A stretch of DNA of 64,000 nucleotides, taken from Anthracocystis setariae. Lineage: Eukaryota; Basidiomycota; Ustilaginomycetes; Ustilaginales; Ustilaginaceae. The notes beneath the pieces are model-generated. The model worked only from the letters and a program-made list of their open reading frames with translations. It made no database searches and was not told the origin of the DNA. Shown here piece after piece: positions 53,728 to 63,910 of the stretch; position 1 is the stretch's first letter, and each line of letters starts with the position of its first letter. The position numbers were made by a program, and so were the translations under genes. Where the stretch lies: NCBI GenBank assembly GCA_928724745.1, contig CAKMXJ010000006.1:1-64000 (forward strand), in the 5' to 3' direction.

Positions 53728-54277
53728 ATGGCTCCCACCTCGTCCACCTCGTTCGCGGCGGCCATGCGACACACGCGCACCCTCCATCCCACCTTCTTCC
53801 GCACTCGACGTCAATTCACCTCAACCACGATTCGACGCGATGACCAATCGCGCGCCAAAGGCGAAAGCGTAAGCCCTCTCCCTCTCCCTCTCCCTCCCCT
53901 ATCTTTTCTCGCGTATTACTTCTTGCACTAACTCTTTCCTCCTCATTTCTTTTTTTCTTTTTGGGATGCAGTTGAAGAAAGTCATCAACCGCCCGGAAAT
54001 CACCCCGCTCTTCCTGTTCACAGGCGGCATCGTCTCTCTGGCCGTCTTCTTCCTCGGCCGCCACCTGATCAAGGACAAAGAGCTACGGCTCGACCATAAC
54101 CTGCAGAACCGGCTCGCAACCAAGACCGACCAACTCAACTTTGACGCCATGCAACACGTCGCCCAAGACCCGGACGGCAAACTCACCAAAGACGCCATTC
54201 AAGAGGAAAAGAACCGCTCGCAACGAAAGCAGCAAATCCGCAAGGAGAAGGAGGAAAACGCCCAGAAGAAACTCTAA
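53728..54277 (+). CDS. NDUFA4/MLRQ-like mitochondrial inner-membrane protein, two exons
   Basis: Exons are 53728-53868 and 53972-54277, joined in phase 0 over a 103-bp intron (GTAAGC...GGGATGCAG); the product is 148 aa. Exon 1 encodes an Arg/Ser/Thr-rich presequence (HTRTLHPTFFRTRRQF), as in matrix-targeting signals. Exon 2 has the MLRQ-type core RPEITPLFLFTGGIVSLAVF, one membrane helix, and a charged Lys/Glu-rich helical tail. NDUFA4-family proteins associate with respiratory complex IV or I. The tail is longer than in animals and the family call rests on the short core. Confidence 0.7.
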
Positions 54278-54352
54278 CCCACCCGCACCGCACAAGAGCG
54301 TTCCATGTAGATTACAGCCATCCAAGTACGACGAAACGTCCCCATTCGATGC

Positions 54353-54374
54353 AAAAAAAAAAAAAAAAAAAAAA
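54353..54374. repeat. Poly(A) tract between convergent genes
   Basis: An A22 run lies in the 120-bp gap between the stops of the NDUFA4-like gene and DAM1. It could serve termination of either transcript. Confidence 0.8.
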
Positions 54375-54397
54375 GAAAAGTACAGCGTGTGAGTGCA

Positions 54398-55431
54398 TCA
54401 AGGCAAAACAGGATGCTTGCTCGGATCGAGACTGTATACGATGCCCTGTTGTTGTTGTTGTTGTTCGACCGTCAAAAGGTGCAAGATCAACGTCAGTCCC
54501 TTTGCGCCTCTAACTGAAACCGCTATTTGTGTGGTGCGCAACTTACATTATTACTCTTCTTGACCACATGTTTTGCAGCCACCAGCGCGATGAGCGTCTT
54601 GTTGATCCTCGCCTGTGTCATTTCGGCATTGACGATCTCGGCGATCCTCAACCCGTCGGCGCCCGCTGCGATCAAAGCCATACAAACATGCTTGGCGATC
54701 GAGTTCTGCTTCGGATCGTTCCCGCGATACTCGAGCGGCAACGTCTGCACAATCCCATCCGTATACGTCTCGCGTGCCTTCTTCTGCGCTGCCGTCATCT
54801 TCGGCCTCGCTCCCTTCGTCGCTATCCCCACTGTCGTTGCGGGTTTCTTCCCCCCTGCTGCTGATGCCGATGCGGCTGGGGGGGCTGGTTTCTTGAGCGC
54901 CGACTTGAGTGCAGGTTTGGCAGGTTCTGAACGGTAGATACTCTCATCGTCAGTTGTAACATACGTCTGGTCTGCGGCACTGTTGGCGCCACCACCCAGA
55001 TACGCCTGCTGCTGTTGCTGTTGCTGTTGCTGTTGTTGTGTGGTCTGCGACGAGATGGCCATATCCAAGCTGTGCTGCGCCGCATACTGCTGCGCTTGGT
55101 GTGCGATCCGCTTGTCGGCGCGTTCAAAGTTGTCGTGCAGCGGCGCCTCGGGCCATTCGACGCAGTACGCGTTCATCTTGAGCCCGTACATGTACATGGC
55201 AAAGTTCTCGTTGAACGTGTGCAAGCTTTGGTGGACGTTTTCGATGCTTTCCAGGTTGACCTTGAGTGCGGTGAGTTCCTCGGCGAGGTTTTCTCCCAGC
55301 GCTCTTTCAAGGAACGAGAGGGGTGTGGCTCCCGCCGGGAGTTGTTTCGAGGCGAGGTGGAGCGAGTTGCGAGAGACGCGGCGGAGCGGCGTGGTGGGCG
55401 TGGGGATGGTGGGTGTTCGTGACCGCGACAT
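54398..55431 (-). CDS. DAM1: DASH complex subunit DAM1 with winged-helix-like C-terminus, two exons
   Basis: Exon 1 is 55431-54547 and exon 2 is 54445-54398, joined in phase 0 by a 101-bp intron (GTAAGTTGC...CAACAACAG). Without splicing the frame ends in a meaningless tail; splicing adds GIVYSLDPSKHPVLP and gives 310 aa. The Dam1 core is at about 33-95 (PLSFLERALGENLAEELTAL, NENFAMYMYGLKMNAYCVEW). A polyglutamine run (about 132-144) and an Ala/Pro/Lys linker follow. Residues 220-310 look like a winged helix (LRIAEIVNAEMTQARINKTL, then HVVKKSNNGIVYSL). Dam1 links the DASH ring to kinetochores on microtubules. It is divergent from the methyltransferase gene. Confidence 0.88.
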
Positions 55432-55467
55432 GGTTGTTGCTGGTGTTTGCAGAGGGGAGGTTGAGGT

Positions 55468-55468
<1 letters not shown>

Positions 55469-55499
<31 letters not shown>

Positions 55500-55618
55500 G
55501 TGGTGGAGGAGAGAGGAGGGTGGCAAAGTGTTGGTTTAACTTGAGCTGCGGACCAAAGTTGCTTTCGCACAGTCAGTCAGTCAGTCAGTCAGTCAGTAGC
55601 AGCAGCAGCAGCAGCAGA
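55469..55618. repeat. Microsatellites (GAT)n, (CAGT)n and (CAG)n upstream of DAM1
   Basis: GATGAT... repeats at about 55469-55499, CAGTCAGT... at about 55571-55597 and CAGCAG... at about 55598-55617 lie in the shared promoter of DAM1 and the methyltransferase gene. Confidence 0.9.
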
Positions 55619-55808
55619 GTGTCACTTTTGGGGGCATTTTGCGCGTCGCGCATGCACGTGATGCCGCACTTAGCAAAATTGTTAGAGCGTCGTTTATTCG
55701 CACTTTTTAGGTTTTCAGGGTCTTGTTCTCTTCTTCTTCTTGCTGCTTTGTACACCATAGCACACATTCGTCGATTGCTCTCCACCACACTAGCAAGGCG
55801 TTGCCACA

Positions 55809-56774
55809 ATGACAGCACAAGAACAAGTTCAAGACCAAGACGTCCGAGCCGAACTAGAGAGACAAGAACAGCTCGACCTAATCGACCCGCTGCGTCACTT
55901 TCTCGCCATCGACGACAACGACGACACCCGCACCCAGCCCTCCTCCTCTACAGACATTCGCGACCTCCCCAGTGCCAACGACTACAGCATCGTTCCGCAT
56001 CAAATCGAAAGCATCATCAACAAACTAGCCACCATCCGCTACTACAAGGACATCACCAAACGACCTGAACTGCTCGCCTCCACCACCCCCACGCAGCCCA
56101 ACGAGGATGGCGAGTACTGGGATGTGCACCTCAAGCTCGACATGACCACCGGCTGTGGCGGAAAGATCTGGCCAGCCGCCGAAGTACTTGGCGCCTACAT
56201 CGCTGCGAAATACTCGAACCCTCCATCCACACCATTCTCCCACCAACAAACTGCCAATGCAGGCTACAACAACCACGACTTTGACTGGCGCAACAAAACC
56301 ATCGTCGAGCTCGGCTCCGGCACCGGTCTCGTAGGCTACCTCGTCCACACACTCAACCTTGCGCACTGCAGCATCTACGTCACAGATCAATCAGCTATGC
56401 TACCCCTCATGCGCGAAAATCTCGTCCTCAATTTCCCCAACCCCAACTCCTCCTGCATCAGCGTCGCTGAACTCGATTGGAGCCTAACCCCCACCACCAC
56501 ATTCACAAATCCACTCCCTGACATCCTCCTCCTGGCAGATTGCGTCTACCTCGAATCCGCCTTCCAACCACTTATAAACACCATGATCGCGCTCTCCACG
56601 CCCACCACCGAAATCCTCTTTTGCTACCAAAAACGCAGAAAGGCAGACAAACGCTTCTTCGCCCTCCTCAAAAAACATTTCCTCTTCCAAGACATAGCGG
56701 ATGACGATCCACAAAGGACACACGAGTATAGGAGACAGGGCACACAGTTGCTGCGCATTCGCAAGAAGAATTAA
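55809..56774 (+). CDS. EFM6: METTL21/EFM6-type protein-lysine methyltransferase
   Basis: A 321-aa protein from ATG 55809. It has a family-16 seven-beta-strand methyltransferase fold: GGKIWPAAEVLGAYIAAKY before the core, SAM motif I VELGSGTGLVGYLV, a motif II acidic residue (IYVTDQS), and the post-II motif DILLLADCVYLESAFQPL. It ends with a conserved FCYQKRRKADKRFFALLKKH. Members methylate lysines on elongation factors or chaperones; yeast Efm6 acts on eEF1A. The EFM6 assignment is my best match and a related METTL21 member is possible. It is convergent with the Rab gene. Confidence 0.72.
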   Translation: MTAQEQVQDQDVRAELERQEQLDLIDPLRHFLAIDDNDDTRTQPSSSTDIRDLPSANDYSIVPHQIESIINKLATIRYYKDITKRPELLASTTPTQPNEDGEYWDVHLKLDMTTGCGGKIWPAAEVLGAYIAAKYSNPPSTPFSHQQTANAGYNNHDFDWRNKTIVELGSGTGLVGYLVHTLNLAHCSIYVTDQSAMLPLMRENLVLNFPNPNSSCISVAELDWSLTPTTTFTNPLPDILLLADCVYLESAFQPLINTMIALSTPTTEILFCYQKRRKADKRFFALLKKHFLFQDIADDDPQRTHEYRRQGTQLLRIRKKN

Positions 56775-56849
56775 ACTTGGGTTCAACACAATGGTGGAAT
56801 GGAATGGAAATGCGCGAGGGGGTTATCGTTCCTTTTCGTCCGTGTGCGC

Positions 56850-56852
<3 letters not shown>

Positions 56853-56893
<41 letters not shown>
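56853..56893. repeat. (GT)n microsatellite
   Basis: A GT dinucleotide tract of about 20 units lies between the convergent methyltransferase and Rab genes. Confidence 0.95.
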
Positions 56894-56894
<1 letters not shown>

Positions 56895-56907
56895 GCAATG
56901 GAGGTGA

Positions 56908-57876
56908 TTATGCGATGATACAACATCCCGACTTTTGACCGGTGGCGGCCTCATCTCCCTCTGCTATCGGTGCACTTACTGTGCCGCCACCGGTGAGAGA
57001 GCGGATGCTGAACCCACTGGCACTCCTACTCCCTCCCGCCGCTGCTTGCGATCCTTGCTCCAAATTCACCGTCCCTAAACTAGTCCTTCCCGCAGCCCTC
57101 ACACGCATCCTCGACCTCCGCACCGTGCCCGCATCGCCACCCTCTGCATCCTCTCGGCTCTCTCCACCCGAAAACTTGGAATGCACATCCTTGGCCGCCA
57201 TCGCGAACGCCTCGTGTACATTCCTCCCACTCTTCGCACTCGCCTCGACGAACAACAGCCCCTCCTGCTCTGCAAACTCCTTGGCCTCGGCATAACTAAC
57301 TTCCCTCTTCTTCCCCTTGCTGCGTCTCCGGTCCGTGCGGGCTCTGCTGCTCACCTCTGCACTTACCTCCTCCGATGTGGAGTTGGGGTTGGGGTTGGGG
57401 TCTTCATTCTCGACGAGATCGTACATATTGCCAACCAACACCACACTCACCTTCTCCTCGGCATGAGCCCTTACATCCTGCAACCACCCTTTCACATTTG
57501 CGAAACTCTCCCTCCTCGTCACATCGTACACCAACAATGCTCCAGCCGCACCTCGGTAGTACGATCGGGTGATGGAGCGGAACGATTCCGAGCCGGCCGT
57601 ATCCCAAACCTGCACCTTGACCACCTCTGCATTGTCGAGCGTGATCAGATGCGAGCCGAACTCGACGCCGATCGTTGGATCCGGATCGGTCAGAAACCGA
57701 TCGTCCGTCAGTCGTACCAGCAACGATGACTTGCCCACCGACGAATCGCCGATCAGGATGAACTTGAGGATATAGTCCCACCCAGACGACGAAGGTGCAG
57801 TCGATGCTCCCGCAGACATCGAAACTGTGCCACCGGGAGTAGTGTACGAGCCAGAGGGAATACGTATCGGCGCCAT
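56908..57876 (-). CDS. Atypical Rab GTPase of the Rab2/Rab4/Rab14 group
   Basis: A 322-aa protein from ATG 57876, with a 33-residue N-terminal extension. G1 is GDSSVGKSS (43-51), the switch I region reads DPTIGVEFGS, and RSYYRGAAGALLVYDVTRRE matches Rab2/Rab4/Rab14. Two usually invariant residues differ: the switch II motif WDTAGQE is WDTAGSE (Ser96) and NKxD is NMYD (150-153). SAK is kept (EASAKSG). An insertion of about 35 acidic and basic residues follows G4, and the tail is long. The C-terminus CCIIA can be prenylated. Loss of the catalytic Gln suggests slow GTP hydrolysis, and Lys to Met may weaken nucleotide binding; both are inference. Confidence 0.88.
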   Translation of the reverse strand: MAPIRIPSGSYTTPGGTVSMSAGASTAPSSSGWDYILKFILIGDSSVGKSSLLVRLTDDRFLTDPDPTIGVEFGSHLITLDNAEVVKVQVWDTAGSESFRSITRSYYRGAAGALLVYDVTRRESFANVKGWLQDVRAHAEEKVSVVLVGNMYDLVENEDPNPNPNSTSEEVSAEVSSRARTDRRRSKGKKREVSYAEAKEFAEQEGLLFVEASAKSGRNVHEAFAMAAKDVHSKFSGGESREDAEGGDAGTVRRSRMRVRAAGRTSLGTVNLEQGSQAAAGGSRSASGFSIRSLTGGGTVSAPIAEGDEAATGQKSGCCIIA

Positions 57877-58220
57877 TTTTTTCCCCGTAGAGTAGAGTAG
57901 AGTAGAGTAGATTAGATGAGATGGTGTAGTGAGTCAAGTTGCAGACCACATGCGGCAGTCCCCCCAATTTATTATATCGCGTTATATTTTGGCTACCCAA
58001 CGCTCTCCCTCCCCGCTCTGTCTCCGCTCGTCGGCGTAATTCGCATGTGGAGGTCAACCCCCCCCTCACCACGCTCTAACTCCCACCCACCCACCCACAC
58101 ATACACCATATCAAACCAACCCCCCCACTGACACGATTCTACTATACAGAGGTCATCATTGCACTCAAAAACCAGATGTTAATACAAGCACCTCCTCACC
58201 CACCGGAATTCACTTCCCTC
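57877..58220. other. Intergenic region, Rab promoter and ADA2 3' end
   Basis: About 340 bp with a GTAGA pentamer array (about 57888-57911, on the plus strand as AGAGTAGAGTAG) directly upstream of the Rab ATG, and C-rich sequence near 58050-58130. No gene is seen. Confidence 0.5.
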
Positions 58221-60629
58221 TTAAACAGCCGCTGTGGGACGGTACTCCTTCCTCGGACTGTTCTGCTGCGAAGCACCACCCGCGGCCATCCCGCCGCTGC
58301 TGCTGCTGCCGCTGCCGCTGCTGTTGCTGTTGCTGGTGGTAGCCCCATTCACCACGCCATTCGCCGAACTCGACGTCGTCGAAACCAACGGCGCACCTCG
58401 CCCATTATGATGCAGCCTTGCTTGCTGCTGCTGACTGCTACTTGCGTGCGCCAACTCGAACAGGCCACCACCATTTGCATTCGCCACCCCATTGACCGGC
58501 CTGCCGAACAACCCACCCGCACCGCCGGACCCATTCACCGCCGCCGCCGCCGTGGTGCCCGCCGACAGACTCGCCCCACTCGCCCCGGCCAATGCCGCCA
58601 CAAAACTATAACTGGCACTCATCGCCATACTACCATCCAGCCACTCGGGCTTCCTCACCTCCCTATCCTTGCTCCTCGGCGGCTCCCCGACCCCACCCAT
58701 CCACCCGGCCTCCCTGGCAGCGTCAAAATACCCCATCTCGTTGAAGAAATCCCACACCTTGCCCAGCTTGTTCACATCGATCTTGACCAATGTCCTGCAC
58801 TCCCTCCTCGTCAGCTTGCCTCCCCTCGCGAGGAACTCGGCAATCAGCGTCGCCTTGATCAGCAAGAACGGCTGGGGCAGGATCCGCAGCGCCGAACACA
58901 GTTGCGCTTCCGCCGGCGTCAGCAGATGCAGCGAAGCCGCGTTGGCAAGGTTGAGCGGCTGCGGCGGTTTGCGCGGCGTCTTGGGCTCGTCGCTCTTCTT
59001 GGACTTGTCCTTGGACTCCTTCGAGTCTTTGCCCGCGTCCGACGCTTTGTCCTTCTTGCTGTCCTTACCGTTGGCTGCGTTCGAGACCGCACAAGTCTCT
59101 TCTAAAGGTGTAGGGGTGCTGTTATCGCGTTGCCGCGCGCGAGCGGCGTCGATGCGCGGTCGAGCGCTCGCAGCGATCGGAGTAGCCGCAGCACCCGACG
59201 CTGGGAACGCTGCAAGTCCACCAGCTGCCAGCTCAGCTGCTCTCCGCGCACGTTCCGTCTTATCCCGCTCATACGCGGCGGCATCGTCAAGCGTCAGGAT
59301 CCCCATCTTGCGATAATGCTGCAATTGCGCCGCTGCCTTGCGCAACGCTTCCTCGTAACAGAGCCCGTTGAGAAAATCCTCGTAATCAAGCGCCGTCTGC
59401 ATCTGCGCAAAGTGCTTGGTCCTCGACAGCAACTCGCGCTCCTCCTTTGGTCGACGACGTTCTGCGGCTTGATTGCGTCGGTAGTCGACGAGGTTGCGCT
59501 CAAAGATAAAGTGCTTGCGCCGCAAACGACGATCGAGACGCTCGTTGTACATGTCGATCACCGTGAGCTTCAAATTGAGATCGGTCGGATCCTCGTCCCA
59601 GTCGAACGGCTTATCTTCCGGTTCCGCGTCCTTGTCTTTCTCCTTCTCCTTCTCTTCGGCATCCTCATCCGCATTGCCCTCTTCATCGTCATCGGCGTTC
59701 TGCGTCGCCTTCTTGCTGGTGGGCCCGCCACGACCACTCGATTCCATCCTCACTTGGCCCTGCGTCGCTTTGCTTCCCAACGCTTCCCATTCCGAAGGCA
59801 TATCCGCCCCGCCAAAGTCGTACACGCGTCCGAATTCCATGTCCTTGATCAGGTGCTCTGCATCCTGCTCGTACTCGTGTTCGAACTCGAGTCGACCGGG
59901 CATGAAGCCGGCCAGCTCGCTGTGGTTGGTGGGTGCACTGACCAGAGGCTTGGCTGTCTTCGGTGGCGAGTAGGAAGCTTGTGCTTCGCGCAATGTTTCG
60001 ACTCGCCGCCGTTTGCGCCGTTGGAACTCGTCTTGCGATATGGTGGGCGTGAACAACACATCGGGTCCAACGACGGGCGGCTCTTGGGTTGTGAGTTGGC
60101 AGGCAACGCGACTGCCTGTGCCATCGTCGTCCACGAGCGGATCGAGAACAGGCTTAGCCACGCGCTTGTACTCGTCCATCGCGTGCTCTGCCCGCTCTTC
60201 ACCCTGGTCGCTACCATTTCGACCTTCCACATAAACTTTAATGTAATGGTCCTGAACCTCCTCCTTGGTCCTGTTACCAATATGATCTGCAATATCGGCC
60301 CAATTGCCAAGGCCGTACGTCTGACAACCGTCGATAAGCAGCAACTCTTCGTCTGCGCCCCAGTCATCGCAAAAGATGGGATAGGAATGCTGCTCGATCA
60401 CGTGGTAGTCATGCCACGCCTTGTGCTTTCCTGGCTGCGCGCCCGAGCAGAAGCAAGATGCGCACAGGTCAAAGTCGGTACATCCGCCGGCGCATCGGAT
60501 GCGGACGGTGAGCGTGATGTCGGCGCCGCACGCGTCACAGTGATATCGCACGCCTGGCTCGGCAGCGGTGGTGGTGGAACCATCTTCGGTCTTTGGCTTG
60601 GCCTTGTTCTTGCGATGACTGACGGTCAT
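58221..60629 (-). CDS. ADA2: SAGA/ADA transcriptional adaptor Ada2
   Basis: A 802-aa protein from ATG 60629. Domains: ZZ zinc finger (about 28-75; YHCDACGADI, DFDLCASCFCSG), SANT/Myb domain (about 88-130; DEELLLIDGCQTYGLGNWAD, RTKEEVQDHYIKVY), the Ada2 middle region (EFEHEYEQDAEHLIKDMEFG, LNLKLTVIDMYNERLDRRLR) and a SWIRM domain (about 562-635; LHLLTPAEAQLCSALRILP, GKVWDFFNEMGY). Ada2 joins Gcn5 to nucleosomes in SAGA. It is nearly twice the yeast length because of acidic and Ala-rich insertions and a 165-residue Ser/Gly/Gln-rich tail after SWIRM. It is divergent from RRP3. Confidence 0.95.
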   Translation of the reverse strand: MTVSHRKNKAKPKTEDGSTTTAAEPGVRYHCDACGADITLTVRIRCAGGCTDFDLCASCFCSGAQPGKHKAWHDYHVIEQHSYPIFCDDWGADEELLLIDGCQTYGLGNWADIADHIGNRTKEEVQDHYIKVYVEGRNGSDQGEERAEHAMDEYKRVAKPVLDPLVDDDGTGSRVACQLTTQEPPVVGPDVLFTPTISQDEFQRRKRRRVETLREAQASYSPPKTAKPLVSAPTNHSELAGFMPGRLEFEHEYEQDAEHLIKDMEFGRVYDFGGADMPSEWEALGSKATQGQVRMESSGRGGPTSKKATQNADDDEEGNADEDAEEKEKEKDKDAEPEDKPFDWDEDPTDLNLKLTVIDMYNERLDRRLRRKHFIFERNLVDYRRNQAAERRRPKEERELLSRTKHFAQMQTALDYEDFLNGLCYEEALRKAAAQLQHYRKMGILTLDDAAAYERDKTERARRAAELAAGGLAAFPASGAAATPIAASARPRIDAARARQRDNSTPTPLEETCAVSNAANGKDSKKDKASDAGKDSKESKDKSKKSDEPKTPRKPPQPLNLANAASLHLLTPAEAQLCSALRILPQPFLLIKATLIAEFLARGGKLTRRECRTLVKIDVNKLGKVWDFFNEMGYFDAAREAGWMGGVGEPPRSKDREVRKPEWLDGSMAMSASYSFVAALAGASGASLSAGTTAAAAVNGSGGAGGLFGRPVNGVANANGGGLFELAHASSSQQQQARLHHNGRGAPLVSTTSSSANGVVNGATTSNSNSSGSGSSSSGGMAAGGASQQNSPRKEYRPTAAV

Positions 60630-61844
60630 GGTGACAAGAATCTAGGCGAAGCGCCGGAAACGATGCCTCCGTGCGAATGTTGAGCTAGTGTCGACGAGGA
60701 TCTCGCTCAGGGATCGAAAAGGGGTCGACGACGACGGGCGGCAACGGCGATGCCGTTTCAGAGGAAGTACCTCTGCTGTTTCAGATGGCCGGAATGATGT
60801 TGAGACTGAACGGACGAGTGGTGGTGAAAAGGTGCGAGTGGAGGCAGACAGGAGCAGGAGGCGGCTCGTGCGTACGAAAATGGCGTCGAGACGTGCTGAT
60901 GGAGAAAAACGATAGCGACGACGGCGACCAGACGACTTGACCGCAGAGTGCAACCCGCAGCGACAACGGCAGTTGCAACGTCCTGAGCAATGTCGTTGCT
61001 ACGGCCAGATACGGTAAGTTTGACTCCACACTTGGATTTCGATCGAGTCGAATCGAGTCGAGTGGAGTGGATTCGGTCCAGTCGATGCAAAGCCGATTGA
61101 TTGTGTATGGAATCCGACGCGGGCTTTCGGCAAAGGTGTTTGTTGCACCACGATACAGATGCCGCCGACCAAGCTGCTGCTGCTGCTTCTGTTTGCTGTC
61201 TAACACGCGCGCACACGCGTTTTGTGCGTTGAGATGCACGCAGTCCCTCTCGGCCGGTTTGGCTAGATTTCGGCCTAAATTCGAAGCGCTCTTGGTGGCA
61301 CCGATGGATGGCAAAGGTATGCAAAGTGGGGATACAGAGATAGCTTGAGGAGCCAAGAATCCGAAACCGAAAGAAAAGACGATGAGCGAGTGTCGAGACT
61401 GTGCGGCGATGATGGGGTAAAGATTGGGGCACCGACGATGAGTTGGTGGGGGAAAAGGTCGAGCGACGACGTTGAAGGCACGTCGAATCGGAATTCGCAT
61501 ATCGAAAATGAATCAATCGGTGACGCTGTTGTGAGGCCCAAATTCAGTGTTCTCAAATCTGCTCTGCTCAGTTGCTCGGTTGGTCAGTTGGAGCCAATTG
61601 TTTATAAGACCAGCCTCAATTTTCGCACCGATCGGGAACTCGATTGCGTTTGTATTTTCTTCTGTTTCTTCTCGCGCGAATGAGATAGAAGAGACACGAC
61701 AGAAGTCGGAACTCGGGAAATTGCAGAAGAGGGTTCAGCCAAAAAGCCAAATTTTCTGTGGAGCGACAATACCGTTATTCCTTCTTTGTCTCCATACCAT
61801 CTCGTCTTGTCGTCTTGGACCCCCCAACGATCGGATCATTTAGG
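60630..61844. promoter_or_regulatory. Divergent promoter region, ADA2 / RRP3
   Basis: A 1.2-kb gap between divergent starts. It includes GTCGAATCGAGTCGAGTGGA repeats near 61045-61070 and no supportable gene. Confidence 0.5.
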
Positions 61845-63536
61845 ATGGCAAAAGCATCGGCATCACCAGCCAAGAAGCTGGCTTCGAAGTCTGCTGCCTC
61901 TCCATCTCCCGCCAAGCTTCACAAGGCTAAGGCAGCCAAGGCCCCTTCGCCGTCCCCAACACTCGAAAGCGAGGAGGTGTCCGAAGAGTCTGAAAGCGCC
62001 GATCAGGACGAGGAGGCTGAGGATGACGAGGAAAGCAGTGTCAGTGTATCTGGTGGTAACAGTGGAAGCCGCAGCGACAATGATGACGACAACGATGACG
62101 ATGACGACTCTGCCTCTGCAGACGGTGCTGCCGCCGAGCCTGAAGAGGATCACAAGAAGATTGCCACCATGGGAAATGATGGCAAAAAGGTCTCCTTTTC
62201 CGACCTTGGTGTCATCCCTCAAATCGTTGAAGCCTGTTCCAACATGGGCTTCCAGCACCCTACCCCTATCCAAGTCAAGGCCATCCCCGAAGCGCTTCAG
62301 GCCCGCGATGTCATCGGTCTCGCCCAAACCGGTTCCGGTAAAACCGCCGCATTCACCATCCCCATCCTTCAAGCGCTCTGGGACAATCCGAAACCCTTCT
62401 TTGCATGCGTCCTCGCACCCACACGCGAGCTTGCCTACCAGATCTCCCAGCAAGTGGAAGCGCTCGGCTCCACCATCGGCGTGCGCTCCGCTACCATCGT
62501 CGGTGGAATGGACATGATGTCGCAATCCATCGCGCTCTCCAAGCGACCCCACGTCATCGTCGCTACTCCCGGTCGTCTTCAAGACCACCTCGAAAACACC
62601 AAAGGCTTCTCGCTGCGCGGGCTTCAGTATCTCGTCATGGACGAAGCCGATCGTTTGCTCGACATGGATTTCGGACCCATCATCGACAAGTTGCTCCAGA
62701 GCATCCCACGCGAACGTCGCACCATGCTGTTCTCCGCCACCATGACCACCAAGGTCGCCAAACTCCAACGCGCCTCCCTCAAAAACCCTGTGCGAGTCGA
62801 AGTCGACACCAAGTACACCACCGTATCGACGCTCAAGCAACACTACCTGTTCATGCCATTTGCACACAAGGACACCTACCTGGTGCACTTGGCCAACGAA
62901 CAAGCGGGACATTCGATCATCGTCTTCACTCGCACCGTGCATGATTCGCAGAGGCTGTCCATCCTGTTGCGGCTGCTCGGCTTCCCTGCGATTCCGCTGC
63001 ACGGTCAGTTGAGTCAGCAGGCGCGATTGGGTGCGTTGAACAAGTTCAAAACCGGCGGCAGGAGCATCTTGGTAGCGACGGACGTGGCGTCGCGAGGATT
63101 GGATATCCCGGCGGTGGATCTGGTGGTCAACTACGACATCCCGACGAATTCAAAGGATTACATCCACCGTGTAGGTCGTACTGCGCGTGCGGGTCGTTCG
63201 GGTCGATCGGTTACTTTGGTGACTCAGTACGATGTAGAGCTGCTGCAGAGGATCGAGGCGGTGATTGGGCTCAAGATGACCGAGTTCCCTGGTGGGAATG
63301 ATAAGGAGGCGGTGATGCTGTTGAGCGAGAGGGTGGCCGAGGCGCATAGGGCGGCGGTGAGGGAGTTGAAGGATAAGGGCGTCGGTGGTGCGGGAGGTTC
63401 CGGTAAGAGGAAGAGGAAGATGGATGGAAAATATGGTGATGATATGGATAGAGATGATGACCAGGTTCAAAGCGGGATGCCGGTGAGTGGCAATGGCAGA
63501 CATGTCAATCAGAATCGCAAAAAGGGTCGTCGTTAA
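61845..63536 (+). CDS. RRP3: DEAD-box RNA helicase RRP3 (DDX47 homologue)
   Basis: ATG 61845 ([17 protein letters not shown]) is chosen; the upstream extension to 61758 starts at a non-ATG codon. The product is 563 aa. After a Lys/Ser-rich and acidic N-terminus come all helicase motifs: Q motif (GFQHPTPIQ), I AQTGSGKT, Ia PTRELA, Ib [36 protein letters not shown] and [15 protein letters not shown]. The spacing and the text [20 protein letters not shown] match Rrp3/DDX47, needed for 35S pre-rRNA cleavage and 18S rRNA formation in the nucleolus. The C-terminus is basic ([15 protein letters not shown]). Confidence 0.93.
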   Translation: MAKASASPAKKLASKSAASPSPAKLHKAKAAKAPSPSPTLESEEVSEESESADQDEEAEDDEESSVSVSGGNSGSRSDNDDDNDDDDDSASADGAAAEPEEDHKKIATMGNDGKKVSFSDLGVIPQIVEACSNMGFQHPTPIQVKAIPEALQARDVIGLAQTGSGKTAAFTIPILQALWDNPKPFFACVLAPTRELAYQISQQVEALGSTIGVRSATIVGGMDMMSQSIALSKRPHVIVATPGRLQDHLENTKGFSLRGLQYLVMDEADRLLDMDFGPIIDKLLQSIPRERRTMLFSATMTTKVAKLQRASLKNPVRVEVDTKYTTVSTLKQHYLFMPFAHKDTYLVHLANEQAGHSIIVFTRTVHDSQRLSILLRLLGFPAIPLHGQLSQQARLGALNKFKTGGRSILVATDVASRGLDIPAVDLVVNYDIPTNSKDYIHRVGRTARAGRSGRSVTLVTQYDVELLQRIEAVIGLKMTEFPGGNDKEAVMLLSERVAEAHRAAVRELKDKGVGGAGGSGKRKRKMDGKYGDDMDRDDDQVQSGMPVSGNGRHVNQNRKKGRR

Positions 63537-63910
63537 CTGTCGTTCGTTCTGTCGACAAAACACTGCCCACCATGTGTCATTGTTTCAATTGTACTCGTAC
63601 CCATTGCATTTCAACGCTTCTACACATATCTCCACACCAGTCAGTATACTGTACAGTATGAGTCCGTCCGTGATTGGGGCATGCGTTCCAAGCTGAGCAG
63701 TGTCACCATGCCATGTCTTGTTCCAAGTGGCGGCATCTTTCAGCGTCGCCTCCACATCTGCAAGACGCAGAGACCGCGAAATTTTATATTGTTATCTTTT
63801 CGCCGAAAAAAAAAAAAAAAAAAAAAGTGTCACTTTTATTCCTTCGCATCAAGCCGCTACCTGATCTTGCTTCTTCCCCACCATCTGGACTTGCTCGCTC
63901 TTGGCCCAGC
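63537..63910. other. RRP3 3' region and promoter of the zf-HIT gene
   Basis: It contains a TATACTGTACAGTATG palindrome (63646-63661), an A-rich run at about 63806-63826 and TTTTATTCC. No gene is seen on either strand. Confidence 0.5.
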
